A stretch of 18,658 nt of DNA from Fibrobacter sp. UBA1765 (GCA_002314675.1 DCGZ01000085.1:1-18658), one strand, 5' to 3'; shown: positions 1 through 6,925, numbered from the stretch's first letter. The notes: generated by a model not told the origin, from the letters alone. Translations and numbers: made by a program.

Positions 1-2
1 AT

Positions 3-29
3 ACCTCTAGATGCGAAGCATCGACCTCA
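3..29. repeat. 27-bp dispersed repeat, copy 1 (hairpin module)
   Basis: These 27 bases are identical to 18610-18636. The core is a small perfect hairpin, GATGC (10-14), loop GAA (15-17), GCATC (18-22), flanked by CCTC and ACCTC. The same architecture, a 5-bp stem closed over GAA or TTC, recurs at 138-150 and 18536-18548. It looks like a dispersed intergenic repeat rather than a regulatory site of one gene. Confidence 0.8.
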
Positions 30-95
30 TACCTCTCAGTCGACAGACGTCAGCCTACAGCCGACAACACTGAAAAACTACATCCCCTAACCCCT

Positions 96-134
96 AAACA
101 CTGGAAATCAACAATCCTCTCTCGTCTCTCGTCT
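96..134 (+). repeat. 39-bp direct repeat, copy 1
   Basis: This segment is identical base for base to 337-375. It starts AAACACTGGAAATC and ends in two TCTCGTC heptamers (120-126 and 127-133). The copies lie 241 bp apart, upstream of pgi, so recombination between them would delete or duplicate the hairpin-rich sequence in between. Confidence 0.9.
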
Positions 135-137
135 TTC

Positions 138-150
138 ATGGCTTCGCCAT
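138..150. repeat. Small hairpin with TTC loop
   Basis: ATGGC (138-142), TTC (143-145) and GCCAT (146-150) form a perfect 5-bp stem with a 3-base loop. It has the same shape as the hairpins at 10-22 (GAA loop) and 18536-18548 (TTC loop), although the stem sequences differ, so the fold rather than the sequence is shared. No T-run follows, so it is not an intrinsic terminator. Confidence 0.55.
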
Positions 151-238
151 AGGATGTGGCTGTACTCGGTCAAAAAACTGTGTTTTTTGCCGCGACTCTC
201 GTTTGCACACACTTCATCTAACAGCGAAGCGGCCTTTC

Positions 239-315
239 GTCTAATGTTAAGATACAAGACCATTAATAATTAACAATGGGTGCATTAGACTAAACTTTCA
301 TTATTCATTGTTAAT
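239..315. repeat. Interlocked inverted repeats
   Basis: Two perfect inverted repeats overlap here. GTCTAATG (239-246) pairs with CATTAGAC (283-290). ATTAACAATG (269-278) pairs with CATTGTTAAT (306-315). Because the second pair starts inside the first, both stems cannot form simply at once, so the arrangement is either pseudoknot-like or two alternative folds. The function is unknown; it may be the remnant of a palindromic repeat element. Confidence 0.6.
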
Positions 316-336
316 TGACTAGACCTTAGATCCTAA

Positions 337-375
337 AAACACTGGAAATCAACAATCCTCTCTCGTCTCTCGTCT
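337..375 (+). repeat. 39-bp direct repeat, copy 2
   Basis: This copy is identical to 96-134. Here the heptamer part continues beyond the repeat to four perfect TCTCGTC units (361-388), whereas copy 1 has two. The copies therefore differ chiefly in heptamer number, which suggests slippage within the array after duplication. Confidence 0.9.
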
Positions 376-388
376 CTCGTCTCTCGTC
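361..388 (+). repeat. Heptamer tandem array (TCTCGTC x4)
   Basis: Four perfect, consecutive copies of TCTCGTC are seen. The array ends just before TAATAT (389-394), a candidate -10 element for pgi, so the array would cover the -35 position. Similar arrays lie at 120-133 (two copies) and 6898-6925 (three perfect, one degenerate, just upstream of mlaF). A change in copy number would alter promoter spacing in steps of 7 bp; whether that happens is not known. Confidence 0.85.
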
Positions 389-439
389 TAATATTTTAAA
401 TTTAACACGTTACTAACACACTCCTCACAAGGAATCATT

Positions 440-2104
440 ATGTCTAAATTGACTAAGTCCAAAGAATGGAAGGCTCTCGAAGCCCATGCAAAAGTTGCCA
501 AGACCTGGCACATGAAGAACCTCTTCGCAGAAGACCCGAAGCGCGCAAAGAAGTTTAGCGCAGAAGCTTGCGGCATCTTCCTCGACTACTCCAAGAACAT
601 CATCACAGATGAAACTATTGCAAAGCTCCAGGACTTGTTGAAGAGTGCAAATTTCGACGCAATCCGCAAGAGCTACTTTGGTGGCGAAAAGATCAACACC
701 ACTGAAGTTCGCGCTGTTCTCCACACTGCTCTCCGTTACCAGGGCAAGGGCAAGATCTGCGTAGACGGCAAGGACGTTATGCCAGAAGTTCGCGCAGTGC
801 TCAAGCACATGGAAGACTTCACAAAGCTCGTTCGTAGCGGCAAGTGGAAGGGCTACACTGGCAAGTCCATCAAGTACGTTGTAAACATCGGTATCGGTGG
901 TTCCGACCTTGGCCCGGTCATGGTTACAGAAGCTCTCAAGCCATACGCAGACAAGCCGATAAAGGGCGAAACTTCCCCGGAAGTTTTCTTTGTTTCTAAC
1001 ATCGACGGCACACACATGGCCGAAACCTTGAAGAAGGTCAACCTCGAAGAAACTCTCTTCATCGTTGCTTCCAAGACTTTCACAACTCTCGAAACAATGA
1101 CCAACGCTGTAACTGCAAAGAAGGCAGTTCTCAAGGCATTCAAGGGTGACGAAAAGGCAATTGCAAAGCACTTTGTTGCTCTTTCTACAAATACCAAGGC
1201 TGTTGCTGAATTCGGTATCGACACTGCCAACATGTTCGAATTCTGGAACTGGGTTGGCGGTCGCTACTCCCTGTGGTCTGCAATCGGTCTTTCCATTGCT
1301 CTCCGCATTGGTTTTGAAAACTACATGCTCCTCCACAAGGGTGCATACGAAATGGACCAGCATTTCAAGACTGCTCCAGTAAGCAAGAACTTGCCTGTTA
1401 TCCTCGCTCTTATCGGCGTTTGGTACAACAACTTCTTCGGCGCATCTAGCTATGCAATGCTCCCGTACGACCAGTATCTCCATCGCCTTGCTGCATACTT
1501 CCAGCAGGCAGACATGGAATCCAACGGTAAGACCGTTGACCGCGACTCCAAGCGCGTTGACTACCAGACCGGCCCGATCCTTTGGGGCGAACCGGGTACA
1601 AACGGCCAGCATGCATTCTACCAGCTCATTCACCAGGGCACAAAGATGATTCCTTGCGACTTCATTGCTCCGGCAAACAGCCACAATGTCGTCGGCGATC
1701 ATCACCAGAAGCTCCTTTCTAACTTCTTCGCTCAGCCAGAAGCTCTTATGAACGGTAAGACTCTCGAACAGGCTGCAGAAGAACTCAAGAAGGCTGGCAA
1801 GAGCGCAGCAGAAATCAAGTTCCTCGCTCCGCACAAGGTATTCGAAGGTAACAAGCCGACCAACTCCATCATGATGGACTACGTTAGCCCAGAACGCCTC
1901 GGCGCTCTCATTGCCATGTACGAACACAAGATCTTCACACAGGGCGTTATCTGGAACATCAACAGCTACGACCAGTGGGGTGTTGAACTCGGCAAGCAGC
2001 TTGCCATGAAGATCCTCCCGGAACTTGCAGATGCAAAGAGCAAGCCAAAGCACGATTCTTCTACCAACCAGCTCATCGCCTGGTTCAAGAAGAACCAGAA
2101 GTAA
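440..2104 (+). CDS. pgi: Glucose-6-phosphate isomerase
   Basis: Cytoplasmic glycolytic and gluconeogenic enzyme that interconverts glucose 6-phosphate and fructose 6-phosphate. The 554-residue product has the length of the classical bacterial/eukaryotic PGI family. Both family signatures are visible: WVGGRYSLWSAIGL around residue 275 and SYDQWGVELGK near 510-519. The likely catalytic residues, by comparison with animal PGI, are Arg275, Glu360 (in MESNGK), His391 (in GTNGQH) and Lys519; the Glu-to-His spacing of 31 residues matches the animal enzyme. The phosphate-binding region IGIGGSDLGP and SKTFTTLETMTNA are also intact. The ATG is preceded by AAGGA at 429-433, a plausible ribosome binding site. 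The gene stands alone, between a repeat-rich leader and a terminator. Very high confidence. Confidence 0.98.
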   Translation: MSKLTKSKEWKALEAHAKVAKTWHMKNLFAEDPKRAKKFSAEACGIFLDYSKNIITDETIAKLQDLLKSANFDAIRKSYFGGEKINTTEVRAVLHTALRYQGKGKICVDGKDVMPEVRAVLKHMEDFTKLVRSGKWKGYTGKSIKYVVNIGIGGSDLGPVMVTEALKPYADKPIKGETSPEVFFVSNIDGTHMAETLKKVNLEETLFIVASKTFTTLETMTNAVTAKKAVLKAFKGDEKAIAKHFVALSTNTKAVAEFGIDTANMFEFWNWVGGRYSLWSAIGLSIALRIGFENYMLLHKGAYEMDQHFKTAPVSKNLPVILALIGVWYNNFFGASSYAMLPYDQYLHRLAAYFQQADMESNGKTVDRDSKRVDYQTGPILWGEPGTNGQHAFYQLIHQGTKMIPCDFIAPANSHNVVGDHHQKLLSNFFAQPEALMNGKTLEQAAEELKKAGKSAAEIKFLAPHKVFEGNKPTNSIMMDYVSPERLGALIAMYEHKIFTQGVIWNINSYDQWGVELGKQLAMKILPELADAKSKPKHDSSTNQLIAWFKKNQK

Positions 2105-2145
2105 GCTAGGCCCGCTTCTTTAGAAACTGTATTTGAATACGGTAG

Positions 2146-2179
2146 ACAGTGACCTCATGCGAGGCCACTGTTTTTTTTT
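2146..2179 (+). terminator. Intrinsic terminator of pgi
   Basis: An 11-bp stem with one mismatch (2146-2156 paired with 2161-2171, loop ATGC) runs straight into nine T residues. It ends the pgi transcript and separates it from the lipoprotein gene. Confidence 0.92.
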
Positions 2180-2180
2180 G

Positions 2181-2210
2181 TTGCGCATGTCCCCAAAAAA
2201 AAGATATATT
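2181..2210 (+). promoter_or_regulatory. Possible promoter of the small lipoprotein gene
   Basis: TTGCGC (2181-2186) and TATATT (2205-2210) are separated by 18 bases and lie between the pgi terminator and the lipoprotein start. The match to a housekeeping-type promoter is fair, but the consensus of this organism is not known from the window. Confidence 0.35.
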
Positions 2211-2235
2211 AGGGGAAATTCCCAAAGGAGTTCCT

Positions 2236-2544
2236 ATGAAAAAAATCGCTTTTGTTGTGTCTGCTGTTGCAGTTGCTGCTTTGATGCAGGGCTGTGCCGC
2301 TTCTGGTAAGTCTGCTGCCCGTTACTGGGATGGTCACAAGTATCTGATGCTTGAAGATCATTGGGGCGCTCCGACAGAAAAGCAGGAAGCCGAAGATGGT
2401 TCCTTCCAGGCTATATTCCGCGCTGGCGAAGATTGTACTGCAACATTCAATGTTGATGCAGCAGGCATCATCACTTCTCACGAATTTGTAGGCCAATCTT
2501 GCCGCTTTGATGCCTACAATCGCTTGAAGAACGTCGAACACTAA
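2236..2544 (+). CDS. Small putative lipoprotein
   Basis: A 102-residue protein of unknown function. The N-terminus (MKKIAFVVSAVAVAALMQGC) has a short basic region, a hydrophobic core and a lipobox-like end, with Cys20 as the likely lipidated residue, so it should be anchored in a membrane facing the periplasm. The mature part contains WGAPTE, an acidic DGSFQAIF segment and two cysteines (in GEDCTATF and GQSCRFD) that could form a disulfide. The WG-x-P plus DG pattern is reminiscent of small outer-membrane lipoproteins, but I do not recognise the family. ATG 2236 was chosen because AAAGGAG sits just upstream and the signal peptide begins there; an in-frame ATG at 2149 lies inside the pgi terminator. 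It is likely a single-gene transcript. Confidence 0.85.
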   Translation: MKKIAFVVSAVAVAALMQGCAASGKSAARYWDGHKYLMLEDHWGAPTEKQEAEDGSFQAIFRAGEDCTATFNVDAAGIITSHEFVGQSCRFDAYNRLKNVEH

Positions 2545-2561
2545 TCTGGGTGCCGAAAATG

Positions 2562-2593
2562 AAAAAGCCTAGGTGGAGAACCTAGGCTTTTTT
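2562..2593. terminator. Bidirectional terminator between converging genes
   Basis: AAAAAGCCTAGG (2562-2573) pairs with CCTAGGCTTTTTT (2581-2593) around an 8-9 base loop. There is an A-run on the left and a T-run on the right, so it can end both the plus-strand lipoprotein transcript and the minus-strand barrel transcript. Confidence 0.92.
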
Positions 2594-2603
2594 AAGTCAA
2601 GAT

Positions 2604-3242
2604 TTATTTTCTAAGAAACTTTATGCCGGCCCCAACATTTAGGAACGTTCCTGAGTCTTCTTCAAAGGGGATGTCAACAGCGAACGTTGCTTGTAATCCA
2701 ATGTTCCAGTGTTCGGTAATATTCCAGAGTCTGCCAACCTCTGAATGTACCCCGAAACTGGTATAGCTAATGCCATGATCGTTCTCTGAATCGCTACGGG
2801 AGTCTACATATTGCGTAACGCCCAAGTCTACATTTGCAAAAAAGTTGTGCATCAATAATTCGGGATTTCTGAAAGGCGTAAACAAAACACCACCGCCCAA
2901 GAATACCTTAAAAACATTATCGTCGCCCTCGTCATGCTCTGAATGCAGATAGCCTTTACTCTTGTTGTAGAAAAAATCCCCGTTAAAGTAGCCAAGTTCC
3001 ATTGTACCGTGAACGGCAAAAGCCTGCTTTAGGGATTCCCCTATTTTAATGTTGACCGCAGCTCCTGTTCCATCGAATTCCTTGTGCTCGCCTCGAGGCG
3101 ATAAAAAGCCAGAATCGTCGTCGTAATAGTAGCTAAGGTAAGACACTGTCGCCGAAGCATCAAAGAAAAAGGAATTTCGATAATCTGTAGCTGCAAATGA
3201 AAAGGATGCAAGAATGGCAAGAAGGACAAAGATTTTTTTCAT
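2604..3242 (-). CDS. Putative small outer-membrane beta-barrel protein
   Basis: A 212-residue hypothetical protein. Residues 1-18 form a clear signal peptide (MKKIFVLLAILASFSFA, likely cleaved near ATDY). The mature part has alternating hydrophobic/polar strands rich in aromatics and glycine, with repeated strand-like endings (for example FKVFLGGGVLF, ASATVSYLSYYY, FLNVGAGIKF), as expected for an 8- to 10-stranded barrel. It ends in FLRK rather than a terminal aromatic, so the usual C-terminal insertion signal is imperfect. It lies 9 nt downstream of the diguanylate cyclase stop codon on the same strand and probably shares its transcript, ending at the bidirectional terminator 2562-2593. Several acidic loops (YDDDSG, HDEGDDN) may be surface exposed. 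The specific function is unknown. Confidence 0.8.
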   Translation of the reverse strand: MKKIFVLLAILASFSFAATDYRNSFFFDASATVSYLSYYYDDDSGFLSPRGEHKEFDGTGAAVNIKIGESLKQAFAVHGTMELGYFNGDFFYNKSKGYLHSEHDEGDDNVFKVFLGGGVLFTPFRNPELLMHNFFANVDLGVTQYVDSRSDSENDHGISYTSFGVHSEVGRLWNITEHWNIGLQATFAVDIPFEEDSGTFLNVGAGIKFLRK

Positions 3243-3251
3243 AGTTCTTTT

Positions 3252-4373
3252 TTATTCCCTTGATCGCTTCTTTTTGTAAAGTTGCTTATCGGCGCGTTCG
3301 AACAAGTCTGGAATGTTATCGCCCAATTCGTTAGCAGCCGCATAGCCAATACTTACAGACAACGGGCATACAAAGTTTGCGGAATCAGCCCTTAAAGTTT
3401 CCCCGATTTCTTGGGCCAGGGCGTCGCATTCATGTTCTCTTTTGTACTTTGCAATTACGGTAAATTCATCGCCACCGAAACGCGATATGAAGTGCCCTTT
3501 GGGGCCACAGACTTTTTTCAATACGTTAGATATGATTATGAGAGCTTCGTCACCCTTCATGTGGCCGAAGTCATCGTTTATGTGCTTGAACTTGTCCATG
3601 TCTAGCACGAACAGGAATACTTTAGAGTCTTGTGGCAGGTTATGCAGGAGGTTAGACAGGAACATGTTGAAATGTTTCCTGTTGTTGAGCTTTGTAAGCG
3701 TGTCTACCGAAATCTGTTTTTGCTGCGTTTCTAGGTGGTTGACTAGCAACGTGAGCACTGTACCCATTGCAGAACCAGGCAGTTCTGCGATGAATACTTC
3801 TAGCGTCACGCCGATGAGCGCGAAGATTCCAAAGGTAGATAGGGAAACGTAGGTGCTGCGCTCTGCGTAAAACTGCTTGTTGATAACCCTTTTGGAAGTT
3901 ATGGCCAGGGGTGATATCATATAAAATGCAAGGATTATGATATATGGCAGGTACAGCGGTCCTCGATGGTACACGTTGTCATCGTTTACGTAAAAAAGCC
4001 AACCATTCCAAATGGATGCAATGCTTATGATTACGAGGATTGCTATGGGGAGCATGAATGCAGTTCTTGCGAAAACCATTTGCGGCTTGTAAACCTTCAT
4101 TACCTTTACGGAATAGGTTATCCACATGGCTGGCAGCAAGGCTGTTACTGCAAAGTACAGGCCGTTAAATAGCCTGATCAGCTCGACTTCATCTTTAAAA
4201 AAGGATTCAGAATAGGTTCCGATATAAAGAAGGTTAGAAATTATGGCTAATAACACGATTTGCGAAAAGTATGCTTGAATACTTCCGTTTTTGAGCGGAA
4301 CATAGGCTGCCCTAAAGATAAGCCCTAGGATGCAAGAGCAAAACAGAAGGATATATATGGTTGTTATAGTCAT
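3252..4373 (-). CDS. Membrane-bound GGDEF diguanylate cyclase
   Basis: Predicted to make cyclic di-GMP from two GTP at the inner membrane. Residues 1-215 hold about six or seven hydrophobic segments (for example 5-25, 35-54, 68-88, 103-122, 139-160, 177-198), forming a polytopic sensor without a recognised ligand domain, similar in layout to 7TM-type sensor regions. Residues 222-370 are a GGDEF domain: DTLTKLNNR at the start, metal-binding Asp258 in VLDMDKFKHINDDFGH, and an intact GGDEF active-site motif at 300-304. The allosteric RxxD inhibitory site expected five residues upstream is absent (PKGH occupies it), so classical product feedback is not expected. The start at residue MTITTIYILL is preferred because the upstream extension (to 4451) is not hydrophobic and overlaps the dnaB leader. 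It is divergent from dnaB and upstream of the barrel gene. Confidence 0.9.
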   Translation of the reverse strand: MTITTIYILLFCSCILGLIFRAAYVPLKNGSIQAYFSQIVLLAIISNLLYIGTYSESFFKDEVELIRLFNGLYFAVTALLPAMWITYSVKVMKVYKPQMVFARTAFMLPIAILVIISIASIWNGWLFYVNDDNVYHRGPLYLPYIIILAFYMISPLAITSKRVINKQFYAERSTYVSLSTFGIFALIGVTLEVFIAELPGSAMGTVLTLLVNHLETQQKQISVDTLTKLNNRKHFNMFLSNLLHNLPQDSKVFLFVLDMDKFKHINDDFGHMKGDEALIIISNVLKKVCGPKGHFISRFGGDEFTVIAKYKREHECDALAQEIGETLRADSANFVCPLSVSIGYAAANELGDNIPDLFERADKQLYKKKRSRE

Positions 4374-4481
4374 AATCGTAAACTTTAAGGTAATATAACA
4401 AAAGTGCCTATTGCAGAAACTCGAAAGGGGTTTGAAACTTGTCTTCAGCACTTTTTTTTATATTATTCACCGGATATTTAT

Positions 4482-5909
4482 ATGGATGAATTGCAAGAAA
4501 ACCCGCAGTATGCCGGCCGCGCACTCCCACAGGCAATAGAAGCTGAAATCTATTTGCTCGGTGGCCTTATTCAAGACCCTACAAGTCTTGATGACGTTGT
4601 TGGCGCGCATTCCGTTGAAGCAGATGATTTTTCGCAGAAAAAACACCGTCAAATTTGGGAAGCCATAGTAAGGCTCTATGACAAGAGTACCCCGATTGAC
4701 CTTGTAACGCTTGCTGCGGAACTAGAACGAGAGAATAAGCTTAACGATGTGGGTGGCCGTGAATACCTCATTCACCTGGTCGATTCCATACCGTCTGCAG
4801 CAAACGCGATGTTCCATGCCGAACTTTTGCGTGAAAAGTCCCTGCTCCGTAGGCTTATTGCAATTTCGAACGAAACTATTCGCAATGCGCAGGACCCTGC
4901 CGCCGTTTCGCAGGATGTGTTGCAAAAGACTGAATCCGAAGTTTTTGCACTTGCAGAAAAGCGAGTGCGCGATTCCCTGCACCCGATTGAAACATTCCTT
5001 GCTCCGCTTCTTCAAAAGATCCAGAATCGAAAGGAAGGCGTTACGGGTGTTCCGACCGGCTTTACCGACCTAGATGAATTGACTGGTGGCTTGCAGCGTT
5101 CTGACCTTATCATTTTGGCCGGGCGACCGGGCATGGGTAAAACGGCATTTGCCCTTTCGCTTGCTGCAAATTCGGCAATCGACTATGGGCAGAAGGTGGC
5201 GTTCTTTAGCCTCGAAATGAGCGGCGACCAGCTGGTGCAGCGTGTGCTCAGTGCACGAGCCCAGGTTGACAACTTTAAGCTCCGTTCCGGTAAGCTTAAC
5301 CGCGATGAAATGAGCAAGATCCAGCTTGCCTGCGAACCCCTTGCGCAGTCCCATTTCTACGTAGATGACAATTCGGACCTGGGTCTTTCGGAACTCATGA
5401 GTAAGACGCGAAAGCTGAAGAGCCAGCAGGGCCTTGACCTTATCGTGCTTGACTACTTGCAGCTCATGCGCACTGGAAACGAAGAAAGCCGTTCCGTTGC
5501 TATCGGTAATATTTCTCGTGGCTTGAAGATCCTTGCCAAGGACTTGCAGGTTCCAATCATTGCGCTTGCCCAGCTTAGCCGAAAGGCCGAAGAAAAGGGC
5601 AGGGACCGTCCACAGCTTTCGGACCTTCGTGAATCCGGTTCTATCGAACAGGATGCCGACATGGTGTGGTTCGTGGAACGTCCGTTCTACCGTACGCATG
5701 ATGAATCGCAAAAGAACCTTGCGCAGTTGCTTGTTGCAAAGCATCGTAACGGTTCCGTCGCCGATATCGACATGGTATTCAGGCCTGAATTCACTTGCTT
5801 CTATAATGCTCTCAAGGAAGACGAGATGGGTGGCGATGGCTTTGGCGATGCATACATGGGTGCCTCTGACTTTGGCGGTGGCGACTTCGACAATGGGGGA
5901 GGCTTTTAA
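4482..5909 (+). CDS. dnaB: Replicative DNA helicase DnaB
   Basis: Ring helicase that unwinds DNA at the replication fork using ATP. The 475-residue product has the usual two parts: an N-terminal helical domain (about 13-115) that contacts primase, and a RecA-like C-terminal domain (about 185-445). Walker A is GRPGMGKT at 214-221 (Lys220), Walker B is LIVLDYLQLM with Asp324, and LLVAKHRNG carries the arginine-finger-type residues. FFSLEMS and ALAQLSRK are further DnaB signatures. The last 30 residues are rich in glycine and aspartate and end in phenylalanine, which looks disordered. ATG 4482 fits the family N-terminus; an in-frame start at 4404 would add 26 atypical residues. The Shine-Dalgarno site is weak. 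The stop codon overlaps the mlaE start by one base. Confidence 0.97.
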   Translation: MDELQENPQYAGRALPQAIEAEIYLLGGLIQDPTSLDDVVGAHSVEADDFSQKKHRQIWEAIVRLYDKSTPIDLVTLAAELERENKLNDVGGREYLIHLVDSIPSAANAMFHAELLREKSLLRRLIAISNETIRNAQDPAAVSQDVLQKTESEVFALAEKRVRDSLHPIETFLAPLLQKIQNRKEGVTGVPTGFTDLDELTGGLQRSDLIILAGRPGMGKTAFALSLAANSAIDYGQKVAFFSLEMSGDQLVQRVLSARAQVDNFKLRSGKLNRDEMSKIQLACEPLAQSHFYVDDNSDLGLSELMSKTRKLKSQQGLDLIVLDYLQLMRTGNEESRSVAIGNISRGLKILAKDLQVPIIALAQLSRKAEEKGRDRPQLSDLRESGSIEQDADMVWFVERPFYRTHDESQKNLAQLLVAKHRNGSVADIDMVFRPEFTCFYNALKEDEMGGDGFGDAYMGASDFGGGDFDNGGGF

Positions 5910-6688
5910 TGATTTTACTAAGCCCGGCGATATGGATTGGTAGGCTCATTGTTACGAGCATCCAGAACATTGGCGAAATCGTGATGATTTTGCTTTATAC
6001 CATTCGTACCTTGCCACATGCATTTAAGCATTCCGGCTTGATCGTGCGTCAGATGATTGAAATTGGCGTGTCGTCGATTCCGCTCTTGTTTGTGACTTCG
6101 ATCTTTACCGGCATGGTGGCGACCGTGCAGGCTGAGTTCCAGTTCCGCGATCTTGTTGCCGACAAGTTTGTTGGTACCGCTGCTTGCAAGATGGTGCTTT
6201 TGGAACTTGGACCTTTGCTTACGGCGCTTGTGCTTGCTGGCCGAGTGGGTAGCGCCCTTGCTGCCGAAATCGGTTCCATGCGTGAAAAGGAAGAACTTGA
6301 TGCCTACACGGTTCTTGGCCTAGACCATTACCGTTATTTGGCCATGCCCCGCCTTGTTGCCTTTGCAACGATGATTCCATGCCTGACTGTTATTTCGAAC
6401 GCACTTGCCCTGATTGGTGGTTGGATTGTTTGCGTGCTTGCGCTCAACATTACGACCTATACGTATTATACCGGTATGCAGTACCTGTTTAATACGATGG
6501 ACCTGTTTACCGGCGTTATCAAGTCGTTTGTCTTTGGAACTGGCATTTTTGTTCTTGGATATTACCATGGCATGAATGCAGGCTCAGGGGCGAAGGGCGT
6601 TGGTATTGCCTCTATGAATGTTGTCGTTGCAAGTTGCCTTATGATTCTCGTTGCAGACTTTGTTCTTGATGCGTTGATGTTCTATTAG
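5909..6688 (+). CDS. mlaE: MlaE-family ABC lipid-transport permease
   Basis: Inner-membrane permease of the Mla-type (MCE-associated) transporter that moves phospholipids between the inner and outer membranes in diderms. The 259 residues have about five or six hydrophobic segments. The family hallmark is clear: LGPLLTALVLAGRVGSALAA at 100-119 followed by EIGSMREKEELDA, the cytoplasmic loop that contacts the ATPase. The ATG uses the last A of the dnaB stop codon (TAATG), so translation is probably coupled to dnaB. Its natural partner, mlaF, lies 249 nt downstream on the same strand beyond a repeat-rich gap. The substrate-binding MlaD (MCE) partner is not in the window, so transport direction and substrate are inferred from the family only. 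Confidence 0.93.
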   Translation: MILLSPAIWIGRLIVTSIQNIGEIVMILLYTIRTLPHAFKHSGLIVRQMIEIGVSSIPLLFVTSIFTGMVATVQAEFQFRDLVADKFVGTAACKMVLLELGPLLTALVLAGRVGSALAAEIGSMREKEELDAYTVLGLDHYRYLAMPRLVAFATMIPCLTVISNALALIGGWIVCVLALNITTYTYYTGMQYLFNTMDLFTGVIKSFVFGTGIFVLGYYHGMNAGSGAKGVGIASMNVVVASCLMILVADFVLDALMFY

Positions 6689-6707
6689 AAGACAGAATAT
6701 AGGAGTC

Positions 6708-6721
6708 AGTGACAGGAGTCA
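6708..6721 (+). repeat. 14-bp repeat, copy 1
   Basis: AGTGACAGGAGTCA is identical to 18518-18531. In both places a TTAGAAGAC motif lies a short distance upstream (6685-6693 and 18481-18489), with variable sequence between, suggesting a degenerate repeat of about 37-50 bp. Confidence 0.65.
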
Positions 6722-6897
6722 TGAATTAAGATGCATGAGCCAGATGCAAGAAAGAGGACAGAAAACAGAGTACAGAGTACAGAAATAAGAAATTCTTTCG
6801 TCTTTTCCATGTTTTATTAAACGATTTTTAAGGAAATAAAAAAGTTAGATTATTTTAAATAATGACAGAGCGCTGGATTTTGGATGTTTGATTATTC

Positions 6898-6925
6898 TCT
6901 CGTCTTTTGTCTCTCGTCTCTCGTC
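6898..6925 (+). repeat. Heptamer tandem array upstream of mlaF
   Basis: Units are TCTCGTC (6898-6904), TTTTGTC (6905-6911, degenerate), TCTCGTC (6912-6918) and TCTCGTC (6919-6925). This is the same heptamer as at 120-133 and 361-388. It ends only 12 bases before the mlaF start codon, where a ribosome binding site would be expected. Confidence 0.82.

Larger units (their letters stand above)
1..439. other. Repeat-rich intergenic region upstream of pgi
   Basis: No credible coding sequence is seen in these 439 bases. The stretch is a mosaic of short repeats: a 27-bp element shared with the far end of the window (3-29), two identical 39-bp direct repeats (96-134 and 337-375), TCTCGTC heptamer arrays, a 5-bp-stem hairpin (138-150) and nested inverted repeats (239-315). 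The last part (389-439) probably holds the pgi promoter and leader: TAATAT at 389-394 could be a -10 element, and AAGGA at 429-433 is a plausible ribosome binding site. Confidence 0.75.

Noticed and set aside
361..388. Heptamer array as a CRISPR-like locus
   Set aside because: The units are 7 bp with no spacers and no cas genes are nearby.
425..2053. A 542-codon open frame on the minus strand opposite pgi
   Set aside because: It is fully antisense to a certain pgi gene, has no recognisable domain and is explained by pgi codon bias, which avoids stop codons in that frame.
2190..2216. TCCCC/GGGGA inverted repeat around the lipoprotein promoter as an operator
   Set aside because: Only five bases per arm flanking an A/T-rich centre; likely by chance.
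2149..2235. Upstream in-frame ATG (2149) extending the lipoprotein
   Set aside because: That start sits inside the pgi terminator hairpin; the internal ATG at 2236 has a good ribosome binding site and begins the signal peptide.
4374..4481. Longer forms of both the cyclase (to 4451) and dnaB (from 4404)
   Set aside because: The two extensions would overlap each other head-on and neither resembles the family N-terminus; the shorter starts leave a normal divergent promoter region.
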